Positions 53,777-64,000 of a DNA stretch of 64,000 bases are shown here, piece by piece. Origin of the DNA: Sanguinoderma infundibulare (taxonomy: Eukaryota; Basidiomycota; Agaricomycetes; Polyporales; Polyporaceae); the NCBI GenBank assembly GCA_032821775.1, contig JAVLRN010000012.1:434001-498000 (forward strand). The letters are read 5' to 3'. The position numbers and the translations under genes were made by a program. The notes below the pieces were generated by a model that saw nothing but the letters and a program-made list of their open reading frames with translations, was not told the DNA's origin and made no database searches. Every line of letters begins with the position of its first letter. Position 1 is the stretch's first letter.

Positions 53777-56201
53777 GTTGCTCTGGTTCCCGTTTCCATT
53801 CGGCTCGCAAACGTTGTGCACTTGCGTGGGCAGTGCTGGTAGGCCGGTGGTTTGTTTTATGTCCTGTTTGTCCCTTTCTCGCTTTCCCGCTTTTTCTTCC
53901 CCGTCTCCTTGTTTAACTGCTGCTTGCGTAAGTATCGTATTTCGCAGTGTATTCTCCACCGTTCCTCGCAAGCACGGGTAATAGCCGAGGCAAGTATGTA
54001 TGAAAAAGTACTGTTTTGTCTTGGCAGCTTTGCAGGTTGCGCCGTCGTCCAGAGGGTCCTTCGATGGAGTCTAGGAAAGGAGGCTCTCTGTAAGTGCTGT
54101 CGCTGGAGCAAGTCTCCATGCTGCGAGCGGTCCGAGGACGACACATACACGGCGATCATCTACCGGCCCTCAAAGCTCAAGCACGAATTGATTGCGTATT
54201 AAACATCCGTGATGGGACCATGAGGCGTATGTTCGGTCGGTGATGGTCAGCATCAGTATTCTGCTTGTCCGCCTGAGGGACTAATGAATGCTGAAATTCT
54301 CAAGGGCCGGCTCGTTCTTGATGGCCTCAAGGCTCACCGATCAACATGGGCTCCCGCTCCAGACATGGGTAATCTTGCTGCCCATAGACGAGCATCACTC
54401 TGCGCGTGTGGCAAGGCCGAAATGGATGTGAGTCGGCGAAGAGGGATATTGGAGGAGCAGGACGAGGGAGGTGAGTATGCCATGGACCATGTCAAGACCA
54501 TGTACCTAAACATTCCCGGTCACGGAATCATCCGACCTGTCAATGAACAATGTTAGTACAGTAGTCTTTGAACGCCGCCCTATCGCCACCCTGTCACTTG
54601 CCTGGTTGTCCATGAACGTGCATGAACGTTCATGAACACGCACCCCAATATTGCCGCGAAGCAACGTAAACATTCCAGACTGGCCTCGATAGCGCTTCAA
54701 TGACAGATCCTCGTTGTCGACTAGTATTTCTCACGTTTCATGTCTCGGCGACCCTACGGTTCTTGACATTGCGCTATACAGGCTCGAAAACATTCACATC
54801 CGGCCTTCTCCGCTGTGATGCGAGATTCTTCCTTTCTTACCGTTGTGATGCAACGAAGCCACAGGTCCGTCCTCGCTAGGGGCTATATCCACTGTAACGC
54901 GACCTAATGACAGCACATATTGGACAGGTATACCACAACTTCGGACTTAGAGGTTTCGGAGGTACTTACGTGGCACTTGTGGCCTGGGTGTCCGGGTATA
55001 GTCTGAAGTCTGAAGCGGAGTACTATTTCTACCATGCCTGTCAACGTGCAGTGATTTTGAAACGCGTGCCTTGGCAGGATTCCGGGCAAGATGAGCCATC
55101 ATCAGTGGAGAGGATCTCGGTCACGAAGAAGTGATAGTCGGACTATCCGCATGGCAACCAAACTCATGCGGACGAGACGGCTGTGGCCCACAATGACCAC
55201 GAGTCCGTTCCCCCGCCATTGACTGCCGCTGTGTCAGCTGCTCTGCCAGCGGCCCTCCTCAGCCTTCCTCAGCCCCGCGGATTACATGCTACGGGCTGTC
55301 CCACGAACATCGCCTTCCCAAGTCGGTAATCCACCCACAGCCGACATCTTCCCAGGCCAGGTCGCGTACAAACATTACGGTACCGCAGGCGTCGGACGCC
55401 AATGGAGTCTGTGCGCTCCGTGTCGAAACATGGCTGGGCAGATGCCCAAAGGTGGGACAGACGGGAAGAAGCCGGGCGGCCAGAGGCCAAAGAGGGCTTA
55501 ACGCGAAGGATGCGAGAATGATGTGCGTTGGGCGCGCGGATTCAGTTGTTGAGATCGATCTCGGTTTTGGACCAGTCCCTGGATGTCTCCCGACGCTAGC
55601 TTGCTCGCGGACTCCCAACCTCTTTCCCTGAGCCCTCCGCTCGGGCGCGACGTCCAGTCGGAACGGACCCCAACGACGGCTCCCGGAAATCGAGATAGAC
55701 CGTCGTTGGCTGTGAGTGACCGCAGGGGCCCTCCTCCTCTGATCATTCGTCTTGTCTCTTGGCCAACGTCCCGCCCTTCTTCTCGACGTCCAAGGCTCCT
55801 AGGGATCGAATGTGGTCGCTGTGAGGCAGGGCTCCCTCCTCTCCTCTCGTTGCACAATAGGCTGTGTTTCCCGGCCCGTCCTTTGTCGTTATCCCTTAAT
55901 CGGCCTTCCGCCTCTCGCAGACGTCAGTCCTCCCCTCTTTTGTCCTTCCGCTGTTCATGCTCATGTTCCCCAGGTCCTAACTGACTTGCGGGGGTCAGTC
56001 CTGACGTCGATCTCAGGCGGACTCGTTGGGCTAGTGGCATATCGTCTAGAACGCTAGTTTGCTGGCGTCGACGCTTTGCTCTCTTCCCTGACGAGTGACT
56101 CGACACTGGTCGCGGATCCCCTTTGACGTCGCCTTCGCCGCCAAACATAGACATTTCGTGCTGTCGGTGCTGCTTTAGTATTCTGTCGCCCCCAGTGCAG
56201 C
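53777..56201. other. 2.4-kb gap without a recognised gene
   Basis: The largest gene-free stretch of the right-hand part. Small open frames occur (53852-54202, 54284-54556, 54907-55134, 55286-55501 plus) but none shows a domain or a conserved-looking splice pattern. Near 54,611-54,640 CATGAACGT units are repeated three times. From about 55,600 the sequence is pyrimidine-rich and is likely the long promoter and leader of the homeodomain gene. Confidence 0.45.
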
Positions 56202-58053
56202 ATGCAAGGTAGTTTGGCCTCAGCACGTCTGTCTCGCTGCTATGCTCATGTTGACCAACAGAAGCCAATGATGCGAACAAGCCAACGACAAGCCCAAGGG
56301 CGGCTTTACCGCCCTTGTCGATCAGCGACCTCCCTTACTCGCTAGGATCGGTGCAGGAGCAGCCCGAGTCTGCTGCATCATCTCCCCTCTCTTCTGCGCT
56401 GTCTCCGCCTCAATCCGCGCTGTCTCCCACCCAGTCGGACGTTGCCTCAACTTCTTCGAATGCGCCTGAGCAGCCCAACAACCCTCTCATACGAAGGGCC
56501 ATCTCATGCTCATCCTTGACCGCCGAGGTGAAGCAGAGGCGCAAGAGGTCCCGCGTCAACCCTGAGCAGCTTGCAAAGCTAGAGGAGTATTTCGCATCCG
56601 ACAACAGTCCGACGTCTTCGAGGCGGAGGGACATTGCGCGTCAGCTGGGGATGGATGAAAGGCAGACACAGATCTGGTTTCAGAACAGGTGCGAGCTTCC
56701 ATCAGCATCACGCCGGCTGCGAACCCAGCTCATGGCAACGAAAGGCGGGCGAAGGCCAAGTTACAACTCAAACTGAAAGCGCGAACCGTCGAGAAGCTAG
56801 AACCACCTCCAGAAAGCCCGCCTGAACTTGCCAGCGGATTCGACGTGGACATTCATGGGTTAATCCACGAAGATGATGGTACGTAAGGTGGTCATGTCAA
56901 CGTTCATCCGAGCCAAAATTGACACGGCCGGGGTGCAGAAGTCACTGTCTTCCCTTGTACCGACTTAACAATTGGCACGTGGCGACGCATGGCTTCACCG
57001 CAGCATGATCTGATTGCCTACACTTGCGACACGAAACGCTGCCTGATTTGGTTCGTCCGTTCTGCTGGTCGCAACTTCAAGATGGAGATTGCGTACGAGC
57101 AGATCGTGGAGGCCAGATTCACAAACGTATCTCCAGGTGTCGGGTCGGCTACATTTGTCCTCGACCGCCCACCGACTTTCTACATGGACAACCCAGTCAT
57201 TCCCGCTGCCGCAAACGAGCTCGCACGTGTCTGGCAAGTCAGCGGGGACTGGACCGAGGCCATGCAAGGGACGACGCATCTCCAGCATTGCTTAGTCGGA
57301 CCTGCGTATCAGTTGTCGGCTCTCATCAACAGCATCTCGCCCGCCAATGTGTCTTCGGAGATCCCGCTGTACACGCCCACGGCCTCCATTTCGGACGCCG
57401 GTTCTTCACCAGAGGTCTACGCACGCTCCTTGCATTCGCCGGTGGAACAGATGTATCAAGGGTCCTCTCTCGTCCTCCGAAGACCTAGTTCCCTGAGCAG
57501 CTTGCGGATGTTGCATCACCCATCTCTGGAGCGGCTGCGATCAAGGCATGCCAGTGTCCCCCTCTTCCATTCTCCGCTGTCGAGCACGTCAACACCCACT
57601 TCCCCGTATGCTCCTAGCGAAGGATCCATGTCCATGTCCCCGACCATGTTCTATCTAGACGGTCCCGAGGGAAGGCAGTACCACGGTGCGACTGTCACTC
57701 CTGATCAGCTGACACAGCTTCCACTCGCGATGCCGAACCTGCCACGGCTGAACTACGAGTACCCACCGACTTCGCGCTCTACGTCTCCCTATGAGTGCGG
57801 CCCCGATCCGCCGCCGTCTGCTATGGCGAGCCAGGGCTACTTCGAGATACCGCCAACCCTTGTACCGAACCTACAGTGGGGAGGCAACCCGGGATCCATG
57901 GGCCCTCCTGGACCTCCGGCTGGAGCGTACGTACCGCACAATCCTACCATGGAAGTGCGGTCTCAGGAGCCGTACTTCCCGTATCCCAATGGGCTTCCTG
58001 GTCCCGCACCGTCACACGCATACGCGTACGACCGCGGGGCCGGAGGCTACTAG
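56202..58053 (+). CDS. Homeodomain transcription factor
   Basis: About 575 residues. The homeodomain (about residues 95-155) begins RRKRSRVNPEQLAKLEEYFA, continues RRRDIARQLGMDERQTQIWF and, after an intron, QNRRAKAKLQLKLK; the recognition helix has W, F, N and R as usual. A conserved-looking block follows: FPCTDLTIGTWRRMASPQHD, LIAYTCDTKRCLIWFVRSAG, found C-terminal to the homeodomain in several Agaricomycete factors. The rest is Ser/Pro-rich. The first coding exon is inferred as only 7 nt (ATGCAAG, 56202-56208), joined to 56262, because the frame has no other ATG before the domain. Related factors in Schizophyllum act in mushroom development, so a developmental role is possible. Confidence 0.85.
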
Positions 58054-58768
58054 CGAGCCTCGCAAGTAATTATTCGAATAACACGTATTCTCGTCGTCCT
58101 TCCCTTAGTCTCATATCTTCCACCCATCCATTCCTTGAAACTCTCGTCTCGCTCTCTGGCATCATACAGTACATCACTCGTCAACCGCTCTCGTTTTCCT
58201 GTCTCGGTCCATCTCACTCTCAGTCTCCGTTTCTATCGCCATTTCGTGCCCGAGCGTGCTGCGCACGAGCTTCACACTGACCACTACCGCATAGCCTAAC
58301 ACATCCGCTATCCCGACACGTCCGGCAGCGCCATCGTCCTTGTCTCTCACACCTTCCATATCACTATCGCTCTCCCTCGTACGTGTAGCACTAGAAGTTT
58401 TGCACCATTCCACCTGTGGACAGTGTCGCACAGTAATTCTGGCTTTCGGTGTGCATAGTCAGTCTGCGCTGCGTTCTTCAGCCTACATAGCCCTTACGTT
58501 ACTCACCCTCGTGTATCCGTCGTAGTGCATACGCTACATGCATTCTCATACTGATCAGTCTGGTGTAACCCATGGTCATATGTTGAACCCTTTTCATACC
58601 GCTGGGCGTTGTGTGAAACTGCTACGACGTTTAACGTCGTGAAAATTAAATGTGCGAACTTTGACCAGCTAGAGGCACTGGTTCTCAAAATCAAAGAAGT
58701 TGGTCTTAAAATTCCATGCTATGTAATACAATTCTTCTGCTTTCCTTGTCCGAAATCTTAAAGCCATC
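58054..58768. other. Convergent gap, homeodomain gene / ARPC2
   Basis: 715 bp with the 3' flanks of both genes. A CT-rich stretch follows the homeodomain stop (58,080-58,400). No ORF or RNA gene recognised. Confidence 0.4.
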
Positions 58769-59970
58769 TCATCGAAGCGTCATGGACCGACCGCTGGATG
58801 AAGGTGATCAATAGCCAGTCAAAGCATGATACGGGAGGTGTGAAACTTACGTTACAGTCTTCCTCTCCACTGTCGCCTGCTCCGTCTTTGCGCGGTTGAG
58901 GACCTTCTGGAACTCGCTCACGCGGTGGCGCATACGCGAGTGCATGTAGGCCTTTGAACACTTGATATGGTAGTGGAGATAGTCACGGAAGAGTTGGATA
59001 TGTGTAATGGTCGTATTCGCGACGACGGTGTTGGCGAAGTGGCGGGGAAAGAGAACGAAGGTGACGTAGCCAACGTCCTCGGAGTCGTTCAGTCCGGGCA
59101 GGTGCCTGATCTCGAGAGGAGGGTCGCGGGTAGTGTAGAGAACCTGAGGAGCGCTCTGGATAGTAGGTAGCCGCCGGGCATCGACGAATTCCTAGGTATC
59201 GAGGGAGATGTGAGATAGTTTGGGTAGAGGATAAGAAGTAGCGGACGAACCTGAAGGAAAACCTTTCCGAATACACGGTCAGTCTCTTCTCTAAACATGG
59301 TGGAGAAGATGACGGTGACGCGGTCCGAGGATGCTTGGACGTAGATGGCCTCTTCATCGCGGTAATGGAGGGCCATCAAGTCACCCTGACCACTGCCTGC
59401 AGCCTCGAGTTGTTTCTGAGCCTGGAAGCCGAGCTCGAATGGAGCGGCAAGGACATTCCGCTTCAACAATGCGAGGCTTTTGAAGAGTGCGTCGCGATGT
59501 TCTGCAGATTACGAAATATAACTGATGCTGTCAAGTGGAAGAGGAGGTTTTGGTGCTCACCGCCTTCTGGAGGCAACTGCTCAAGATCGACCTCTAGACT
59601 GACGTTGTAATCGTTCTCCGGCTGCGGCTTCAGTAGCGAGCCGTATTCGCGCTTGAGGATGTCGTGGACACCATAGCGCACAAGTTCATCCCAGCAGCGG
59701 ATGTTCATGGAAAGGACAAGGGCAGTCTTGCGATCGGGGGTGGACAAGTGGAACCGTACGCCATCGAAATCGACAAACTGGACATCGAGACTTGACGGTC
59801 TGTGGAAATCCGGTCGGGAATCAGGGCAGGATGGGGTGAGGGGCCCACGTACTTGAGAGCCTTCTCGGCGAGGGTGGTGTGGATGATGTAGTTGTGGGAC
59901 TGCCATGGCCAGGTGTAAGCTTGATCGATCAGCCCGGAGGTAAGTAGGCACAGACCTCAAGCAGGATCAT
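58769..59970 (-). CDS. ARC35: Arp2/3 complex subunit 2 (ARPC2, Arc35)
   Basis: Core structural subunit of the actin-nucleating Arp2/3 complex. About 315 residues, six or more exons. Exon 1 codes MILLE, the family start, and the next exon gives SHNYIIHTTLAEKALK. Then VQFVDFDGVRFHLSTPDRKT, LVLSMNIRCWDELVRYGVHD, YNVSLEVDLEQLPPEG, LLKRNVLAAPFELGFQAQKQ, MALHYRDEEAIYVQASSDRV, VIFSTMFREETDRVFGKVFL, GYVTFVLFPRHF and TTITHIQLFRDYLHYHIKCS with KAYMHSRMRHRVSEFQKVLN. The final intron is supported because it restores TVTGRSMTLR at the end. Confidence 0.94.
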
Positions 59971-60306
59971 GGTGCACGAGAGCGAATGATTCAAGTCGTT
60001 AACGTCGTTGTTGTTGTCTTTGAGGCCGTCGCCGACGATGGGCACGATGCTGTCCGCAGTGGGCGCCGGGCCGCGGGCGGGCACGCGCGAGAGCCTGCCC
60101 TAAATCTTGTCCGTCGCGTCTGAACCACCGCGTCCACTGCCAACAGCCCGACCTCAGCCACGCTCTCCGCTGGCCACACTCGCACTATTCCTCACAAGCC
60201 CGCTCTCAACGCATCACACTACAGCTTATAACCCATCTTACGCTCTCTGCAATCCCACTCCTGCTGCGCTCTTGCCTTCGTGACGCGCCTCAACCATCGC
60301 AATTAG
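59971..60306. promoter_or_regulatory. Head-to-head promoter, ARPC2 / RAD4
   Basis: 336 bp between start codons. A TATAA occurs near 60,228, about 80 bp before the RAD4 ATG. The ARPC2 side carries a GTTGTTGTTGT run. Confidence 0.4.
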
Positions 60307-63300
60307 ATGTCCTTCCGGAGAGCAAACAAGTCCAAGAAGGTGCGGTTTACTCCATCAATTCGTTTGCATTTCAACAAAATCCCGACGCATTCTTATCCAG
60401 GTACCGAACGTCAAGCTACGGCCGGCAGCACCCAACACCCGCAGGGACCTCCGGACACCAGACTCCACATGGCACCACAGCTCCGGACTCGACTCTGACG
60501 AGGACACCTCTCGACCGGACCTATGTCCCAGGCCGTTCAAGGGATTTGTCCTCTGCGCAACTGGAATTAATGACAAGGTAAGTGCGTTTGTGCAGCTTCG
60601 CACTTCATCCTCCGTTTCCTTCCAATCCCCCCTGGTTATTACGAACGCGCGAGCATGCCATGTCGCGCACACATATCCGCATAGAGAACGTCATTCACAT
60701 TACTCCAGAGGCGGTATTGATACGTTTGTCGTTGGTGGATGAGGGTTATCCGGCGTGTTCGCCGGGAAAACGTCTCACGAAGAATTCGATCACGCTGTGG
60801 TTCTGCCACTGTTTTCGGCACCTCCATATTCTCTCGGTCGCCCCTAAAAGACATACTCCTCTTTGTTGCTGTGTTCTGTACAGGCTGTCGCTAAACACTT
60901 GAGATTGTCCATGGAGACAGGGGTTTACAACCTTTCGTACTTGAATGCTGCGGCATTGGCTAGAAACGGAAAATGTAGGCTATGTCATATACGTAGCGAA
61001 TGGGGGGAAATAGCGCAAGAGGTGCGAGCACGATGAAAACATGGCTGCGAAGGTTTGGCAGATGCACCCAGCTGCTGTTTTGCTTTTATAGCGGTCGCGG
61101 TGCTTGCGCGGATGTCTTAGATGTCGGCTTGTCGTTATCCCACCGAGTCACTCCCTTGCGCGAGTTCTGTAAATTGACCCCTCGCCTAGACGTCACTATT
61201 CAAATTCGCCCTCGAACTCGGCGCCCAGTCCGTGAGCGACCTCACCGACCGCGTCACCCATCTCATCGCAGAAGAACATGGTAGCCCCAAATACAGAGTA
61301 CGTGCTATGTATAGTACTCCCCGGCTACTGAGCATCCAACATCCAACCTGCAGTGCGCGCTCGAGAACCGAATACCGATCATGCACCCCTCCTGGATAAT
61401 CGAAAGCCACAAGATCTGGCTGCACGGCGACGACGTCGACGTCCCCCAAAGCATCAAGGTCCATCGTCTCCCGCCCTTTTCCGGCGTAGTACTCTGCGTA
61501 TCGGGCATTGACGACGTCGCGCGTCGGATGGAGATCAACCGCGAGCTGACCGACGCTGGCGGGACGTACGTCAAGCAGATCACCCGCCCGGTGCGAGTGA
61601 CACACCTCATCTGCGCCAACACCAGCGAGGGCGAGACCGACAAGGTGCACTACGCGACCAAGTTCAACCAGGTGGGCGAGGCGGACATCAAGATCGTGTG
61701 GGAGGACTGGTTCTGGGATTCGCTCCGGTTCGGGGGGCGGTTCGACGAGGAGGCGTACCTCGTCTCAAATCCGCGGCCTCCACCACGAATATTGCCTGAA
61801 GGTGTGTGATCAGTCGTACGTACACGCGCGATCGCTCACAAGGTTCTGTTCTACAGACACTACTCCCCCGCCGCCTTCGTCCTCCCTGTCCTCCCGCGAC
61901 CCGACCGGGCTCTCGTCCGAGATCCAGAACTTGGAAACCTCTGCCACCCGCGCGCATCCCGCACCCCGGAACGCTAACGGGAATGAAGACGAGGAAGAGC
62001 TCGCGTCCGTCAAGCGCGTCCCCGCCGCCACCCTCCACCTCTGGCAGTCCATCCTCAAACCGCGAGGATTCGAGGTACAGGACGGCCGCCTCGTCCGCAG
62101 CCCGTCCAAGTCCCAGTCCCAAGCCGCCGCCCAGCAACAGGCGCAGCGACATTGCGAGCCCTCTCCCTCCCGTGCTGCGGGGAAGAAACTGTCGAGAAGG
62201 GGCACGCTGAAAGTTGGGGTGGGCCAAGACGAAGACGAGAACGGGCGGAAGGGCCCGAGGAGCGCGCTGTTGCAGCCGTCTTTGGAGAGGGCGCGGTCGT
62301 TCCTGCCCGCGCCCCAGCACGCGTCGACCCCGGCAGGAATGGGGGTAGGAGGGGCGAGGCAGCCGTTCCGACGCGTGCAGACCTCCTCTCGCACGTCGTC
62401 GTTCCTCCAGCGCTCGGTCGGCAGTGTGCGCGCGGCGGGGGGGATGTCTGCGGATGTGCCGATCGCGTCGACCTCTGCGCTTGCGGGCCCAAGCTCTGTT
62501 GAGGAGCAGGAGCGGGAGCCGGTTGCGTCGCTGGAGCTCTCGGAGGCGGGGAGGGAGATGTTCTGCGGCCTGGCTTTCCGCGCGCTGGGCGAGGCGCGGT
62601 GCGCGAGCGTGCGCCGGGCGATCGAGAGCGCGGGCGGGCGCTGGATGGGTACCGACGACGACGACGACGCGGACATCATTGTCGTGCGGCTCGTGAGCGG
62701 GAGCAGCTTCTTCCGGCGGGAGACGGACGAGGGCGAGAAGGCCAAGTACAGGACAGAGTGCTGGCTCGAGCGGTGTCTGTACGAGGAGCGGGTCGTCGGG
62801 GCGGAGGAGCACGTCGCGTTTGCGCCGTTGAGGGCGGCTCCGCCTATCCCGGACGTGGAGGCCGTCGTGCTGAGCTGTTCGGGGCTGGACGAGGCGGAGA
62901 GATGTTTGGTGGAGAGGTTGTGCAGGGCGCTTGGTGAGTTGCTTCTGCTGCTTCGTCTTGGAATGCTTTTGCTGACGTTTCTGCGTAGGGATTGTTGTTG
63001 TCCCTGCGTTTTCGCGCAGGTCAACGCACCTCCTCTGTCCGTCGGGCACGGGCGCGAAGGCGGACAAGGCGCGCGAGTGGGGTACGCCGATCGTCGACAT
63101 GGCGTGGCTTGCGTCCATTGCGAACGCGGGTGAGATCCCCAGCCCACAGTCGCCAGCGCCAGCGGAAGAGCAGAGTCAAGCGCTCGATTTGCAGCTGTTG
63201 TCGCAGCGTCCACTCGGACAGGGCGAGGACCCGTGGATGGCGACGCAGCCGCCTGCGACGATCCCCAAGGCCGACGTCAAAGGGAAGGCCAAGGCGACGG

Positions 63301-64000
63301 AGACGATGGTCGACATCACCAACGCCCACGCCGACGGCGCGCAGCAAAGTTTGTCGTACTACAATCCGCCGGCGTCTAATGAGCCACGACCAGGCCAGGC
63401 GGACCAGATGGAGACGTTTGGGATGCCGAACTTGCTGCTTGGGGGGACTGCTCCTACACTATCTCCACCACCACCACCACCACCACCACCACCACCACAC
63501 GCGCCGTCTACACCACGTCGATCTGCACGAAGACCCTCCGAGCCTGAATCTGCCGAAGACGCCGCTGCGAGCCAGCCTGTTCCGGAAGCTGAAGAGGGTG
63601 TTTCGATACCGTCGAAGCTGCACGAAGACCGGATCCCGTCCTCGGAGTCGCCGTCCCCGATGCGCATGCCCGGCATGCCGACCCCGCAGGACAGTGGGCC
63701 GCTGCTAGCGACCCCGGAGCACGTCACGGGGCACATGGCGAAGTCCGTACAGAGACAATCCACGACGCTCCTAGGTAAGCGGCCGAACGAAGAGGAGCAG
63801 GAGCAAGAACAGGAGGAAATGGAGGAGGGGAAGACACCGCCTGTAAAGAGGCTGCAAGCGCATGATTCGAGGCTGGGGAAGCGGCTGAAGCCGTTCCAGC
63901 GGACGACTGTATGATACTTTGCTTTTTGCCTTGGCGGTTTGTAAATGAGAGCTAACGACTGTGTATTCTGCAGTCGAACATGTCGGATATGTCGAATGTG
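60307..64000 (+). CDS. RAD4: BRCT-repeat checkpoint protein Rad4/Dpb11 (TopBP1), partial
   Basis: Replication-initiation and DNA-damage checkpoint scaffold that binds phosphorylated Sld3 and Rad9 through tandem BRCTs. The start is MSFRRANKSKK (60307-), then VPNVKLRPAAPN and PRPFKGFVLCATGIND. After an intron of about 610 bp the first BRCT continues: LFKFALELGAQSVSDLTDRV with THLIAEEHGSPKYR. BRCT2 has HRLPPFSGVVLCVSGIDDVA and VRVTHLICANTSEGETDKVH with WEDWFWDSL. A disordered linker precedes a second pair (MFCGLAFRALGEARCASVRR, DIIVVRLVSGSSF, then VVLSCSGLDEAERCLVERLC and STHLLCPSGTGAKADKAREW). The tail has a Pro run and KRLKPFQR. The coding sequence crosses an intron after 63912 and leaves the window. 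Confidence 0.92.
60579..61187 (+). other. Unusually long intron in RAD4
   Basis: The intron begins GTAAGTGCG after FVLCATGINDK and ends CGCCTAG before TSLFKFALELG. At about 610 bp it is some ten times the local norm. It contains open frames (e.g. 60582-60902) without similarity that I can see, and no clear C/D or H/ACA snoRNA boxes. Confidence 0.7.
63465..63499 (+). repeat. CCA trinucleotide microsatellite (poly-Pro)
   Basis: About eleven tandem CCA units inside the RAD4 coding sequence, coding a run of prolines in the linker after the last BRCT. Length changes would keep the frame. Confidence 0.85.

Noticed and set aside
54284..54556. 90-codon ORF in the large gap
   Set aside because: No domain, no fitting splice sites and composition unlike the neighbouring genes.
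60579..61187. snoRNA in the long RAD4 intron
   Set aside because: A CGATGA near 61,031 resembles a C box, but no paired D box or terminal stem was found.

Overview
The window is fungal nuclear DNA. Short GT-AG introns of about 50-60 bp, a dense alternating gene order and the gene families present point to a basidiomycete, most likely an Agaricomycete. The repeat content (KDZ transposon relics, chromodomain Ty3/gypsy elements, decayed JmjC-domain copies) fits the same group. I cannot name the species.

Positions 1 to about 15,850 are a transposon-rich, AT-rich and CpG-poor island with no recognisable intact host gene. It holds a fresh-looking 1.3-kb poly(A) retroposon with an intact 309-codon ORF and a perfect 15-bp target duplication. 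It also holds two families of short hAT-like inverted-repeat elements (three copies of about 670 bp and two of about 417 bp) that share the terminus TAAGGCTG and have 8-bp target duplications. Decayed pieces of a KDZ transposon, a Ty3/gypsy retrotransposon with its 3' LTR, a Tc1-type DD34E transposase and a JmjC-domain gene complete it, with a tRNA-like sequence and a family of small palindromes. Many stops in the relics lie where a single C-to-T change (either strand) would make them, for example Trp TGG to TGA or TAG.

Positions 15,856 to 64,000 are a gene-dense housekeeping region of 22 recognisable genes and one decayed gene. In order: a DDT/WHIM/PHD chromatin protein (-), an Alba protein (-), APC10 (-), UBA4 (+), TIM13 (-), a JJJ1-type J protein (+), a frameshifted mitochondrial ribosomal uS7 copy (-), PRP18 (-), COX12 (+), an inositol-polyphosphate 5-phosphatase (-), NUP159 (+), pICln (-), an SH3 protein (+), NPT1 (-), RRP41 (+), TRM8 (-), citrate synthase (+), a ZNF830-like protein (+), COX10 (-), U1-70K (+), a homeodomain protein (+), ARPC2 (-) and a Rad4/Dpb11/TopBP1 BRCT protein (+, running off the end).

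The genes serve mitochondria (TIM13, COX12, COX10, citrate synthase), splicing (PRP18, U1-70K, ZNF830-like, pICln in snRNP assembly), tRNA and rRNA handling (UBA4, TRM8, RRP41, JJJ1), chromatin and cell cycle (DDT/PHD protein, APC10, Rad4), transport and cytoskeleton (NUP159, ARPC2). Nine neighbouring pairs are head to head with about 200-520 bp between start codons, so shared promoters are the rule here. No operon-like clusters, CRISPR arrays or rRNA genes are present.
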